The notes beneath the pieces were generated by a model. The model made no database searches, was not told where the DNA came from, and saw only the letters and a program-made list of their open reading frames with translations. Positions 11,420-21,918 of a stretch of 64,000 bases of DNA are shown here, piece after piece. The position numbers were made by a program, and so were the translations under genes. How positions within the stretch are numbered: position 1 is the first letter of the stretch; every line of letters begins with the position of its first letter. This stretch comes from Pseudevernia furfuracea (Eukaryota; Ascomycota; Lecanoromycetes; Lecanorales; Parmeliaceae): contig JAIUPT010000038.1 of the NCBI GenBank assembly GCA_022315425.1, positions 1,736,001 to 1,800,000 on the forward strand, in the 5' to 3' direction.

Positions 11420-12459
11420 TCACACATTCACCATAGTGACGGCCCCAGCACAGTTCCCCGAGCCGCCAACGTCCATTGGATATGTCTTGGCGTTAACATC
11501 GATAGTTGCAGGCTCTTTGCCTCCCTCATGGCAGTTCGGCTGCATATAGTTGCCGGATTGCACCACTAAGTTGCACTCGCCCGCGATAATCGCCCAAACC
11601 AGACAGCTGGCAAAGGGTCCCTCTCCAGGGCTATTACAGATGGAACAGCACGTGTAAGGATCCGTTGCGCCAAGGTTCTGCAGAGAGTCGTCCGTATCTG
11701 GCGCGGAAATGTTGTGTGCGCCGATGTACTGCATTCATTCGACGACGGTTAGCATTTCCTTTTTCAGCTTCAAACATATAGTCGAAAGACACTTCCGTAC
11801 AATACCTGTTGTCGCTGTAGCGCAGGGACCGGTAAGTGTTGTAGTGGTTGTAGTAGTTACAGATGAATACTATCTTATTATCAGATGCCAGTCAAACATT
11901 AAGGAGGCAGTTGGAAGCTCAAGGCTCAGGGCTAGATCAAGATGGTACTGACCACTGTACTGGTTCCAGAGCTGATGGTCGAGGTCGTGGTTGACTGCTT
12001 CACGGACAGGCAAGAGCAACCACTACTGATGCGTGAGGGAGTCGGATATGCGCTTATGTAGGTTGGTAAAGTGTTTGGATAATATGCGCTATTCGGCGTG
12101 GCAGAGATGATGGCTGGGACGGTCAAGGTAGATCTGGAATGAATGTAAGCCAGTAGTTCAGATGAAAACTCCCTCGCCAGTTCAAGAAGATGGAAAGACG
12201 TGAAAATGTTGTACATGACCGGTGTCACCCCTGGGACATGGGTATAGACTGTCTTTACAGGAATGCCAATGTATGAAGAGCAAAAGGACGATGCTGTAGC
12301 CCCAGCATTTTGCAAAGCGCGGAGAACATTGTCGGATGTACAAGCCGCTCTCTTGACTTCATGAGCCTGTAAATTTGAGCGGCCCCGCATAGCGGGTTCG
12401 CCAGCGATGGGAGCAACGAGACCGAACAAGGCAACGAACCACAGGGAGATTTGAACCAT
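11420..12459 (-). CDS. Secreted Cys-rich protein with Ser/Thr linker
   Basis: Four exons fit by phase: 12459..12215, 12133..11953, 11869..11801 and 11728..11420, giving 267 residues. The N-terminus is a signal peptide (ISLWFVALFGLVAPIAGEPA) followed by a likely Kex2-type KR site. The middle is a Ser/Thr/Pro-rich linker, probably O-mannosylated. The C-terminal domain is Cys-rich (TDPYTCCSICNSPGEG ... CLVW ... GECNLVV ... NCHEGG), a spacing seen in fungal secreted PAN/apple-like or orphan domains. Intron donors are GTACAA, GTCAGT and GTACGG; the third exon is only 69 bp, and its boundaries are the least certain. No enzyme motif is visible. A wall-associated or effector-like role is inference from secretion alone. 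Confidence 0.65.
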
Positions 12460-13488
12460 GTCTGCTTAGATCTGATGACTTGCTGAAATAAAGACGAACC
12501 CCAACGCCGTCAGCTTGGGAATCTCACCATCTTGTACTTGTCCTTTCGAAGTCTAGACCTTGGATGGTCGTTAGGTCCACTGATCCTGCTGGTTCCTTAA
12601 CCTATTGGGATAACAGAAATGTCTCCTAGAAACAAGCCACAGGGCAAGTAAAGCTACTCAATTGGTTGTAGACTATGGTGAGCAGACGAGTGGCCCTACA
12701 CTCGAGGCGTGCATGCATTGCCTAATTTAGACTGTCTTGAAGACCCTTGGACATGCCGAGTACTTTCTTTCTCCTTCTAGAGATTCACTCATTGTCGCAT
12801 AATAGTCAACTTCTTCTTTGCCTGTGCTATGGCTTATCAGCAGAGTCTTACGCCCAAACAGATCCAGGTCCGTAGAATCATCACCATTATGATGTTGAGA
12901 GAACCATGCTTGACAGCAGCCTAAAGATTGAGACGTTCGAAAAATGTTGCAGGGCACGGAGCGGTAGTCAGAAAATAGAAAGCACCGCAACACCAGCGCC
13001 ATTAGGAATCGAACCTAATACGAACTAAATACCTCTGACCACATAGTCGACCGAAAAGAGAAAAAATAGACGAGATGAGTGCCGCAATCTGCTACAAGTA
13101 GACAAATCGGTTCGTTCCGGCGTACTCCACAGCCTTCTCGCTCGACCCGTAGCATCTTTTCAAGTCCCCAAATATGTTGGGTTAGCGTGATAGCGAGAAT
13201 GCTCGCTACCATTGTTGTTTTCAGTATCCAACTGTCTATAAGAAGAAGGGAATTCACCTGGACAAATTTGAGCCCTAGCTGAAGTAAGAACGATGGCTGG
13301 ATCACCGTTTTCCGTTGCATCCGTGAGTACGAGTAACAAAAATGACAGGCTCTCACTTTGCTTTTAATCATCCTGCACCTCAGCTCTTGTTACAAGGTAA
13401 AACCAGCAGCAGGGGCCCCTTTAAGTCATAAAGGAGGGTAGGGGGCTCGGATTACTGTGACTGTTCTTCACCGTATAAGCTCCGCATG
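12460..13488. other. Gene-poor stretch
   Basis: No credible gene. Short minus-strand frames at 12727-13002 and 13015-13371 lack domain or codon signals. A tRNA B-box-like string near 13005 is not part of a complete tRNA. Confidence 0.45.
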
Positions 13489-13713
13489 CAAAGTCCTGAA
13501 CCGCCAAGACTCTTACGCCAAGATCCCGGATAATGCCCACTCTTAGATCTGTCCCGGAGTTGCGCCTAAATTGAGCTGTCTTTGGGGTTCAAACGCACCC
13601 ATCAAGCCCAATGAAAGTCCCCAAAACAATGATTCTAGGTTTCCCATTACAGGGACGTCTTCCGAAAGGATACGTAGGGTTAGGGCTGCTACTAGCGCTT
13701 TTGAGGACTTTGC
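13489..13713. mobile_element. Decayed relative of the MITE at 21919
   Basis: The ends carry a short inverted repeat, GCAAAGTCCT and AGGACTTTGC. Just inside, the segments CCGCCAAGACTCTTACGC and GGTTAGGGCTGCTACTAGCG closely parallel CCGCCAAGGCTTTACGC and GGTTAGGGCTACCGCTAGCG of the intact element at 21919..22066. The middle is longer and unrelated. The outer part of the terminal repeat has been lost. Confidence 0.6.
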
Positions 13714-13878
13714 CTTGCCAACGGTCAAACCAGAGAAGGGACGGGTTTGCTAACCGCTACGACTCAACCAAAAGGTGATCACTGATGATAAGTCACTACA
13801 ATGGATTATATACATCAGTTGTAGACTTGCTTAGCGTACGACCGCTCGCCCATCTAAACCAAGCCTTTGCTTTCCGAC

Positions 13879-14442
13879 TCAACCCACAAAAAGTATATCT
13901 TTTTTTTCTTTTCGGGAAATTGAATTTGTCTTATTCGACACAGAGCCGCCCGTCGCCGAATAAAGCATCAATTCCACATGCTTAACCTCTCCCGTGATAG
14001 TAGATCCGCCAATACCAGCGTCCTCATACTCCACACAATGGTAAACGACATCCATAAGTCTTAGCCGAATGATTCGCCACGAAGAATGGTCATACATCGG
14101 AAACGCCGTCAAGCGAACCCTCACACCGCACGTTCCAACCTCCTCACAAATAGGCAGCCGATTGCGATCTGCTGCAGCATCGGGGCTGAACTTTGGGTAT
14201 ATCATTTTGTGCCTTTGGAGATCCATGTGTACGTCTCCAGGCTGGTCCGTGGGGAGTTTATCGATGGCTTTTGCGCAGTCGGATGCGAGGAGACCGTGTC
14301 CGAAGCTATGAGAGTCGCAATCGACGGGATATCGTCCAGAGGGTGATGCAGCGGAAGTTTGGACGTGCACTGCGACTAAGGCCGGCATGCAATGTACATG
14401 AACAGAAAAAATGAGGAATAACGATAAGCGTGTTAAACGCAT
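13879..14442 (-). CDS. Small secreted protein, orphan fungal family
   Basis: Single exon, 187 residues. A signal peptide (LTRLSLFLIFSVHVHCMPA) is followed by a domain with DCDSHSFGHGLLASDCAKAI, CEEVGTCGVRVRLTAF and HCVEYEDAGIGGSTITGEVK. The pattern of Cys-Ala-Ile, then Cys-x-Val-x-Val, a Trp-Ile stretch, and finally Cys-Val ... Gly-Gly-x-x-x-x-Gly recurs in many fungal small secreted proteins of unknown function. The last 25 residues after the domain look unstructured. It sits beside transposon-like DNA, as effector-type genes often do, but any host role is inference. Confidence 0.6.
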   Translation of the reverse strand: MRLTRLSLFLIFSVHVHCMPALVAVHVQTSAASPSGRYPVDCDSHSFGHGLLASDCAKAIDKLPTDQPGDVHMDLQRHKMIYPKFSPDAAADRNRLPICEEVGTCGVRVRLTAFPMYDHSSWRIIRLRLMDVVYHCVEYEDAGIGGSTITGEVKHVELMLYSATGGSVSNKTNSISRKEKKDILFVG

Positions 14443-14641
14443 TTCTGATGCTGAGAGCTAATTGTGTGATTAGGTGATAGGTGGCTCAATCTTGGAAGCC
14501 ATCGAGCCTTGAGCTCCTCACCTGCTTTGCGGTCCTCGTGGGCTTAGCACTAACCCCCGTAAAGGACAACTCCTGCTTAAAGTAAGGTTGGTGCGGGTAT
14601 GTCCCTTCGGCTGTCGCTTTGACGGCCATCATCACGATAAA
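14443..14641. other. Spacer before the inverted-repeat element
   Basis: No coding or structural signal. CGATAAA at 14635..14641 is the possible left target-site duplication of the next element. Confidence 0.4.
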
Positions 14642-15291
14642 CGCGTACTCGTGTCTACCAGGAAATGCACCGTCCTGGGAAATGCACCACCCCTAAAATC
14701 CGATAAATCCGTCACCCAAAAAATGCACCATTGCCTCTCATAAATCCACCCCAAAGACACCCACCACCCTCTATGTAGAATATATATATATATCGATGCT
14801 TATTAGTGTCCAAGCACCTCCTAGAAGTAGACCTAAGAACTTTCAGCTTCAGAATCCTTCCCCTATAGCTCAGAATTCCCGTGCACCACCCCTAAAATTC
14901 CTGTGCACCACCCCTAGAATCCCGTGCATCACCTTTAGAGTACTCTAAATCCTACTTGTTACTAGGTCTTTAATTAAATCAAAGAAAGGTCTAGATTATA
15001 TAATAAACGAGTATAAAAAGACCTTTCTAGTCAAAGAAATATTGCGCTTTAGTAATTTAGGGGTGGTGCAAGCAGAGAAAGCTCGTTTTTCACGTAATAA
15101 AAGATCTATTATAATTAAAAAAGGATTAAATAGCTATAAAAAATATATATCTTGCTATCTACGATATGCGCAATATATTTATATCGAGTTATCATACAAT
15201 TTTGGTGGCAAGTAGGCATTTTTTGAATTTATCGGATTTTAAGGGTGGTGCATTTCCCAGGGCGGTGCATTTCCCGGTAGACACGAGTACC
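14642..15291. mobile_element. Non-autonomous DNA transposon with 63 bp terminal inverted repeats
   Basis: The segment 14645..14707 and the reverse complement of 15228..15290 match over 63 bp with only three differences, all transitions. Both begin GTACTCGTGTCTACC and end AAAATCCGATAAA. The interior is AT-rich with no transposase frame, and contains further copies of a GTGCACCACCCCTA-type motif at about 14880-14940 and, inverted, near 15060. CGATAAA lies on both flanks (14635..14641 and 15292..15298) and may be a target-site duplication. A copy able to mobilise it would have to be elsewhere in the genome; the superfamily cannot be told from these ends. Confidence 0.8.
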
Positions 15292-16127
15292 CGATAAAAA
15301 AGGAAGTAATCCTAATTCCTAGTGGCCGCCAGAGCGACAGTTGCAGGGATGTTGTGAAAAGTGCGTCGGCATTATGGCATAGCGCCAAAACGGCTAGGAG
15401 CACCAGTGATTAATGGATAGATGGAGTCTGTCAAGCTGTAGTGAAAGGTGGCTTTCAAGAAATATCTTGTCTGCTGTGATTGCGGTATGACATCGCTATT
15501 GTATAAGCCATGTCTTACATCACGAGCTATGACAATTCATCAAAACAATGGTCGCACATGCTTTCAATCGAGATCGTTCACTTGGTGTGATCATATTGTA
15601 CGATTCATGATGTCAGTGCTCTTCGACACAACTGCAAGTCTCATCATGCGCTATTAGTTGATCTCGGAATGATTCTCTTTCTCAAAAGCCTCGAATTTAA
15701 TATTTGCTTAAAGTCGTTGCACAATGAGCGGTTTGGTTGGGTCGAGTGAGTCGCGGCAGGAATCGACGACAGTGGTGCGAACCCATATCTCAAGAACTAG
15801 AAAACGCAGCATCGGATTAGCGAGTCAGTACGGGAGTATCCCTTATATCATTTACAAGTCGCCTATTTTCCCCCCAAAGTATGCAGACAGCGCACTCGGA
15901 AAGATCGCACCCGGGACAGGCAACTTGTCACCAGCCAAGGGACAGATTTGTTCTGCTCTTACAGCTATCCCGGTAAAACTCGTCCTCTGATTCTCTCCCA
16001 TTCTCGTAGAACGTTATGGGCGTTTTCTCCGCGCTAAAATGTATGGGCGAGCAGTATATAATCTGAAATTCTGATCAATAAAACACCGAACCATCAGAAC
16101 AACAAAGCTTTCAGTCAGGACACTTAC
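15292..16127. other. Gene-poor stretch
   Basis: Short plus-strand frames (15448-15657, 15724-15990) show no domain, signal peptide or codon bias. No repeat structure was seen. Confidence 0.4.
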
Positions 16128-16560
16128 CACGTCCTCATAGTCTGTCGCCTGCCCTTCAAGCTCGATGGAATCAAAACCCGACAGTCCTTTCCCATCAGGG
16201 GCATCCGGTCTTCCTTCTGAATATACCCATTGAGCATGTGACAGATACGGGTAATAGGTCGTATCTTGCGGCCCTCCTACTCGATTCCCGGGGGGCCCGA
16301 ACAGGCGTTGCATGTAACGGGAGCTGAAGTTGGGCAAGGGTGGAATAGAACGAGCATGCAATGTTGGGTTTGATCAAGGCGATGTCTCGTATTACGGTAT
16401 TGAGGAGATTGCAAGTAACGCGCGGTTCTGTCCCAAGCGTCCGCAACCTGATCCTCTAGGAAAGTAATCTCATCTTCTGTACAGCTAGCTTGGCTGAAGC
16501 TTATGTTGCCTTTTGCATTGGTCAAATGGACAAGCACAAAAGAGAAAGAAGTTTTGATTA
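16128..16560 (-). pseudogene. Possible decayed secreted-protein gene
   Basis: Minus-strand frames read as one protein broken by a frame change. The first part has a hydrophobic start and a charged helical segment (SCTEDEITFLEDQVADAW). The second, in another frame, carries NFSSRYMQRLFGPPG and YYPYLSHAQWVYSEGRP. It stops at a good splice donor (GTAAGT, 16127..16122) followed by a CTGAC branch-like site, but no continuation was found downstream. This could be a remnant or a badly modelled gene. I do not recognise the family. Confidence 0.3.
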
Positions 16561-16961
16561 CCACATGGTTCTTAGCAAAGCCTTCGTGGCTGTATTAATG
16601 TAAAGCGATGAGACAGATCACAAGAACACATACTGGATTTCCAGAGAATGATAATTTATAAACGAAAGTAGAGAATGGGCAAAAGATGTTGACATTTGAA
16701 TACAGGTTAATATTGATTTAAGTTAGTACGTCAGTTACATTATGTACACTCTAACGAGAGAAAGTTCCCGACGAACGTGAGAACTGTATAGGGAAGTATC
16801 ACGGTAGGTACAATTAACTATTACCAACAGCAAAAAGCGAAATCCCCTTTAATAGTGTTCGAAACCTCGAAGTTTGAACGTTGTTGCGCATCACCCCTGC
16901 TCAGTGCAAAAATTAAGCTCTGGCGCTCATGTTTTGCAATCGCGCCCGGCAATTCTACTTA
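16561..16961. other. AT-rich spacer
   Basis: No gene or repeat seen between the decayed frame and the next inverted-repeat element. Confidence 0.4.
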
Positions 16962-17466
16962 CCCCTATTTTCGTAATCCTTGAGAAACTAAAATCGCGAT
17001 TTTGGCACCCCCCGTCGAAAATCGATTTTCTCTTTTTCTTAAACAACTTCACAACCACAACTCGCTCTGGTTTAGGAATTTTAAAGTCTTTACTCACTGT
17101 GTTGAATAGTCGATCCCTAAATTCCTAGAGAATTCTGACTTAGATATCGTGAATAAATAGTGTACTTAGAGAGAACACAGCGAGACGAGCTCTCTCGAAA
17201 ATTTACCTCGGCTATTTTATAATTATCAAGGCTACCTTTAAGAATTTCGAAAATTCTAATTTCACATCACAATGAGAAGCTGAAATCTTCTATAACTTTA
17301 AGGCCTCGATCTTTATTATATCCATGGGAGATTTTGAAGTTTTTAGAGTATTGTGAATTACCGTCGTGAAGTTATTCAAGAAACTCGAAGTTGTGATTTT
17401 TGATTTTGGGAGGGTGTCAAAATCGCGGAATTTTTTTTAGTTTCTCAAGGATTACGAAAATAGGGG
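16962..17466. mobile_element. MITE-like element with ~50 bp terminal inverted repeats, TA-flanked
   Basis: The left end CCCCTATTTTCGTAATCCTT... is the inverse of the right end ...AAGGATTACGAAAATAGGGG. The match continues inward through TGAGAAACTAAAA and, after a small indel, CGCGATTTT and GCACCC/GACACC. Both ends are flanked by TA (16960..16961 and 17467..17468), the usual target duplication of Tc1/mariner/pogo-type elements. The interior is AT-rich and non-coding. The right end lies 192 bp upstream of the acyl-CoA dehydrogenase start codon, so it may touch that promoter. Confidence 0.75.
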
Positions 17467-17658
17467 TACTGCTGAACCCTTGGAGGAGCCTGCTGCCAGG
17501 GATTGACAGAAGGATATCAACCACCGGAGTACTTACTCGTACACCACACCTTGCTGATTCTTCTTTGCAATTGTGTCAACAACCCTTATGGGTCGCCTTC
17601 TCAATCTTCTCAATGCGCTTGAGATAGAATCTCTCAAGCCAAGTCGTCGACATCCACC

Positions 17659-19647
17659 ATGAAAATTAGCAAAGACTTGCCGTTGGATCCTGCCAAATCA
17701 GCCTTCTCTGTCCCATCGAGCTCTACTGCAGGCTTCTTTCAAAGCCCGCCCAAGCTCCAGAACCAATTTCATGAAGATGCAGCTCTGAAAAGAGTATCTG
17801 CACGTGAGTAGGAGTACATGCATAAGCGACCCTCAGCTGATAAGGATTTCCAACAATTAGTCTTTCTTCCTCAGGCAATACAGTCATCGATCGAGCCCGA
17901 GCTCTCGTGCTTTGGCGATGATATCCTGCAACGCAAAATATTCAATTGGATCGCTGACGCTGAAGCGAATACACCTAGGCTCGAGGCTTGGGATGTTTGG
18001 GGCAAGAGACAGGATCATTTGGTCACAAGCGAAGGATGGCGCAATCTGCAAGATATGGGCATAAGAGAGGGCATTGTGGCTATTGCGTATGAGAATGCAA
18101 ATGGCCGTTATAGCAGAATGCACCAATTCATCAAGTATCACATGTGGACCGGCTCGTGTGCCCATGTCATCTGCCCGAGTGCTATGACGGACGGAGCCGC
18201 AATGTTGCTTTCTCGGCATATCAGTTCAGAAGCACCTCAATCAATGGACAAGGAAGTGTTTCAGACAGCGTATCGACGTTTGACATCTCGGAATACTGAA
18301 GAAGCTTGGACATCGGGTCAATGGATGACTGAGCGGATTGGCGGTTCCGATGTTCGCAACACAGAGACTCTAGCGACCTACTCGGCCAGTTCTGATAGTG
18401 ATGTGGCGTCCACTGGAGGAGATGGTGCACCCCTCGGACCCTGGCTGATCAATGGCTTCAAGTGGTTCTCCAGCGCTACGGATGCAAACATGGCCATCCT
18501 ACTTGCGAGGATGCCAGAAGGAGGCATCTCGGCTTTCTATGCACCTACGCGGCGGACTGTCCCCCAAAGCGATATATCAGATTCTTCGAACCAAACTACA
18601 GAGCTCAATGGTATAACGATTCAGCGGCTGAAAACCAAGCTGGGCACTCGTCCATTGCCGACCGCCGAGCTTTGTCTTACGGACACACGCGCCTACCTTC
18701 TTGGGACGCTCGGGCAAGGGACAAAGGAGATTAGCACAATTCTCAACGTCACTCGAGTACACAATGCAGTCACTGCCTGCGGGTTCTGGGGCCGCGGTCT
18801 CGCGATCAGCAGGGCATTTGCCCCCGCGCGCTACGTACGTGGGAAATCGTTGATGGATCTACCGGCACATGTTCGGACGATGGCCAAAGAACATGTGGAA
18901 TATCGAGCGAACATGCATTTAACGTTCTTCGTTGTCGCATTATTGGGTATATCAGAGCAATCTGCGAGCAGTCAGGCATCTGGCTCTCCAGCAGCCGCTT
19001 TCATGCCGAAGGAAACCGCGGCGAAATTACTCTTGAGGGTGCTGACTCTAGTCATGAAAGCTCTGACGGCAAAAGCGGCCATTTCGGGCCTAATGGAATG
19101 TATGGAGTCACTCGGCGGCGTTGGCTATATTGATTCTATTTCACCGTTAGACATCGAGACGAACATCGCGCGCCTTTACCGCGATGCCAATGTTTTGAGT
19201 ATTTGGGGGGGTACAACAGATGTCATGGCGGATGACACGGTCTGCGTATTGAAAGGTAAAGGGGGTGCAGAAGTGCTCGAGGCTTTGGAGAAGTGGGTGG
19301 GCACGGCTGCGGAGCGGTGGAGAAATGCAGAAAATGCGGATGAGGCTTGCTCTCGCGTCCTATGGAAGTTTGGGCGGCGATGGGTTGCCAATGTCAAGAA
19401 CAAAGAGGCGCAGGGGTTGAATGTGCAGGGGAGGGAGCTTATGGAGGGTTTGGGATGGGTGGTATGTGCGGTCTTGCTGGTGGAAGACGCAGCGAGCGAT
19501 ATAGATCAAGTGGCTTGCGAGATTGCGAGAAGGTGGATTGGGAAACAGAGCGAGGGTGACAGGATGAATGAAGAAAGATGGGAGAAGGGTGGTGAGTGGG
19601 ATCGGAAAATTGTGTTTGGTGGCGGTGATCTATTAGCGAGACTGTAG
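17659..19647 (+). CDS. AidB-type acyl-CoA dehydrogenase
   Basis: Flavoprotein of the acyl-CoA dehydrogenase superfamily, in the branch containing bacterial AidB and fungal homologs. Exons are 17659..17803 and 17861..19647, with a 57 bp intron (GTGAGT ... CAATTAG) joining in phase: 643 residues. The start ATG has a CCACC context. Visible signatures are MTERIGGSDVRN (FAD/substrate-binding signature), ECMESLGGVGYIDS and YRDANVLSIWGGTTDVMADD near the C-terminal catalytic domain, followed by a helical extension of about 140 residues. The substrate is not known, and AidB itself has weak dehydrogenase activity. No peroxisomal targeting tripeptide ends the protein. The ~190 bp between the MITE at 16962..17466 and the start is the only upstream space. 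Confidence 0.85.
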
Positions 19648-20180
19648 TCGCTCCAACGTCTGTCAAAAGTCAATCGAAGATGGTGATGCCTTGAGAAAGC
19701 TGGAATCAAGATGAACAAGAATTGCCTCAATGTATGGCTTCGGCCGAGGATGGAGGAGTAAATCACAGATCAACCTCAACTCTCGATGTCGTGGATTTTG
19801 GCCATTGGTTATCTCGAAACCGTAGTCACTGAAATCAAAGTCCACATCCCTTTGTATCCCAACCGTGAGGTTTGAGAAAAGCGTCTAATTGGCCACCCTC
19901 TGCGATGCTGCAAGCAAACATCTCGGCGGGGAGTACTATACATTTCAGTGTGGCCACTTTGCACGCAAAATGAATCACACCTGCAATACATGATTTCTTG
20001 AGCACATCGAATTCTGTTCAAGCAAAAGAGTCTCCCCGGTTGTGTGATGACTAATGAAAACTTTATAGCCGGTCCAGAATCTCGGAATTTAGCTCACCCT
20101 GCTAAGCCTGCATAAAAGTCTAGAAGCTCGACTAAGGCTCTCACTGTTCTACGAGTAGAAATCCTAAACCTTTGGAAAGC
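19648..20180. other. Intergenic, no feature seen
   Basis: About 530 bp downstream of the acyl-CoA dehydrogenase, before the minisatellite. Only overlapping short frames. Confidence 0.4.
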
Positions 20181-20410
20181 CGATCGGAAGGGGCATTTTT
20201 CCAAAGGCCATTCTCCAAAGGCCATGATCGGAAGGCCATTCTCCAAAGGCCATTCTCCAAAAGGCCATTCTCCAAAAGGCCATTCTCCAAAAGGCCATTC
20301 TCCAAATGCCATTCTCCAAAGGCCATGATCGGAAGGCCACTCTCCAAAGGCCATGATCGGAAGGGGCATTCTCCAAAGGCCATGATCGGAAGGGGCATTT
20401 TCCGACGGCG
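20181..20410. repeat. Minisatellite, 15-nt unit GGCCATTCTCCAAAA and a 14-nt variant
   Basis: About 15 tandem units occur, mixing GGCCATTCTCCAAAA with a variant containing GGCCATGATCGGAA. The core has four identical 15-nt units in a row (about 20243-20305). Because the main unit is divisible by three, frames stay open through it on both strands and would encode Pro-Phe-Ser-Lys-type (plus) or Phe-Gly-Glu-Trp-type (minus) repeats. I see no start context or flanking coding sequence that would make it a real exon. Confidence 0.85.
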
Positions 20411-21040
20411 TTCGGAATGTGTTCCGTCATCGTTCCACGTATGAGGTCTACGTGGACATTATTGAAATAGTGGGGTCAGTGGGTAGGTATGTGGTATGTA
20501 GATAGTAGTAGGTACTCGCGTCTTTCTTTCGGCCCTCGGCCCTAGTGTTGCATCGTGGCGATGTTGGATCTGAGTTCTGCAGGTCGAGGAATTTTGTTGC
20601 TGGGTCTGGACTTTGTAGCCGACCGCTGTGGCTTCGCGCCACGTACCTAGAGTACGCAGCTTGGGCAAAGCAAGGAATGACAAACAACGAGAGGATTATT
20701 TTTATACGGGCACATTTTTACGTGAAGTTTAACTAATTGGTCAATGCAGGTCCGATTATCCGTTCGAGGGTCGGGACTTTGGGAGGGATTTTGGTGGAAC
20801 GTGCCAAGAGGTGACGAATATCATATTCTTGGCGAGCACATATATAACATTACCCTCAATCCCCCACTCTCTTCCTTATTCGCCAAGCTTTACACACTCT
20901 TCCAGTTCTCCCGTTCCCGTCAATTTATCCATTGTTGCCTGTTTGCCTTTTTCCAGTCAAGATCACCACCAGTCTCCGGAGAGTCCACCGCTTCAGGGAC
21001 CTTCCTCCGTCTCTCACGGCGATCCCTCCTAACAAACGCC
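20411..21040. promoter_or_regulatory. Upstream region of the zinc-ribbon gene
   Basis: The last 200 bp before the ATG at 21041 are strongly C/T-rich, typical of a fungal transcribed leader. A TATA-like string ACATATATAACA lies at about 20838-20849. Longer frames here (20744-21346, 20932-21339) are mostly untranslated leader read in the wrong phase. Confidence 0.45.
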
Positions 21041-21346
21041 ATGTCCGCCTCAAGCTTCCTCCAACTGCAAACTCGTGCGGCTCACCCGCCCAAGAGGCCA
21101 CAAAACCAACCCGACAAAGACATCCAAGTCACTACATTTTCCTCTTCCAGCACGTCCCCCTCTTCTCCAGGATCATCGATCGAATTATCGCCTGCCCAGT
21201 CACCGTTGACGGACTGGGCCCGCTGCTCTCGCTGTCATCGTTCAGTCAGTGTCGATGGGTCACTTCCTTCAATGACTGGCGTCAGCTTTGGAATCAATTC
21301 ATACTATTGCCAACGCTGTGCGAAGTGGGTCGGCTATAAAACATGA
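21041..21346 (+). CDS. Small zinc-ribbon protein, conserved fungal type
   Basis: Single exon of 101 residues. The first 65 residues are Ser/Pro/Thr-rich and disordered. The C-terminus has two Cys pairs, WARCSRCHRSV and NSYYCQRCAKWVG, separated by about 25 residues, forming a CxxC...CxxC zinc ribbon. Many ascomycetes encode such a short protein ending with this motif, but no function is known to me. The start is the first ATG after the C/T-rich leader, in the frame of the zinc ribbon. Confidence 0.7.
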   Translation: MSASSFLQLQTRAAHPPKRPQNQPDKDIQVTTFSSSSTSPSSPGSSIELSPAQSPLTDWARCSRCHRSVSVDGSLPSMTGVSFGINSYYCQRCAKWVGYKT

Positions 21347-21918
21347 GACTTCAGACCGCTTCACCTAAAACATTTTATACGCGCAGACTCTTGCATCAAA
21401 CAAATTTATTCCTTCTGGGGTAAAGCAAACGCCATACGTGTCTACGATTTCATGATCACTACGTCACCCAATATACCTACCAAGGCCAATACCAAAACCC
21501 TTGCTTATATTCCCGCTCTTTGTTGCTCGAATGTCGGGAGCGGGCATGAATATTCAGCAGAGGATAGCAATACAATGAAGGAACAAGGAGACGCAATGGC
21601 GGATTGGATGATGGAAAATTGGTTATGGACACGAGTTCAGCCAGAGCGAGCTAAAGCCAATGCGGCGCTGAACGCGGTACGCCAATGTGTTGCGACTTGA
21701 GAGGTAATTGCCCCGCTTGATCTTCGGCAAGGGATGTCGGAAATTGCACCGGTGGGTGTATGCAATTGCCACTGGAATCAGATGGAATCAGGGGGACATC
21801 TTCCGGGCACTCATGGCCTCTCTGTGCGAGTAGTCGGAATAGTCAATAGAAGTCTTTAGCCCTAGCCCTAATTTCCGCTGCGTAGCCTGTTCCTGCAATA
21901 CAATGCGACTGAGAGCTA
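21347..21918. other. Intergenic, no gene seen
   Basis: The frame at 21452-21700 shows no family features. AGCCCTAGCCCTAA near 21858 resembles a string at about 56575, possibly telomere-like debris. Confidence 0.4.

Noticed and set aside
10912..11436. 174-residue plus-strand frame
   Set aside because: Overlaps the start of the minus-strand Cys protein and the end of the secreted gene; composition is not coding-like.
12995..13025. tRNA B-box-like string (minus strand, AGGTTCGATTCC)
   Set aside because: No matching acceptor stem, anticodon arm or convincing A box could be built around it.
20172..20444. Repeat protein encoded by the minisatellite
   Set aside because: Open frames follow automatically from the 15-nt unit; no start context or flanking coding sequence.
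21452..21700. 82-residue plus-strand frame
   Set aside because: No family features or splice context; length is expected by chance.
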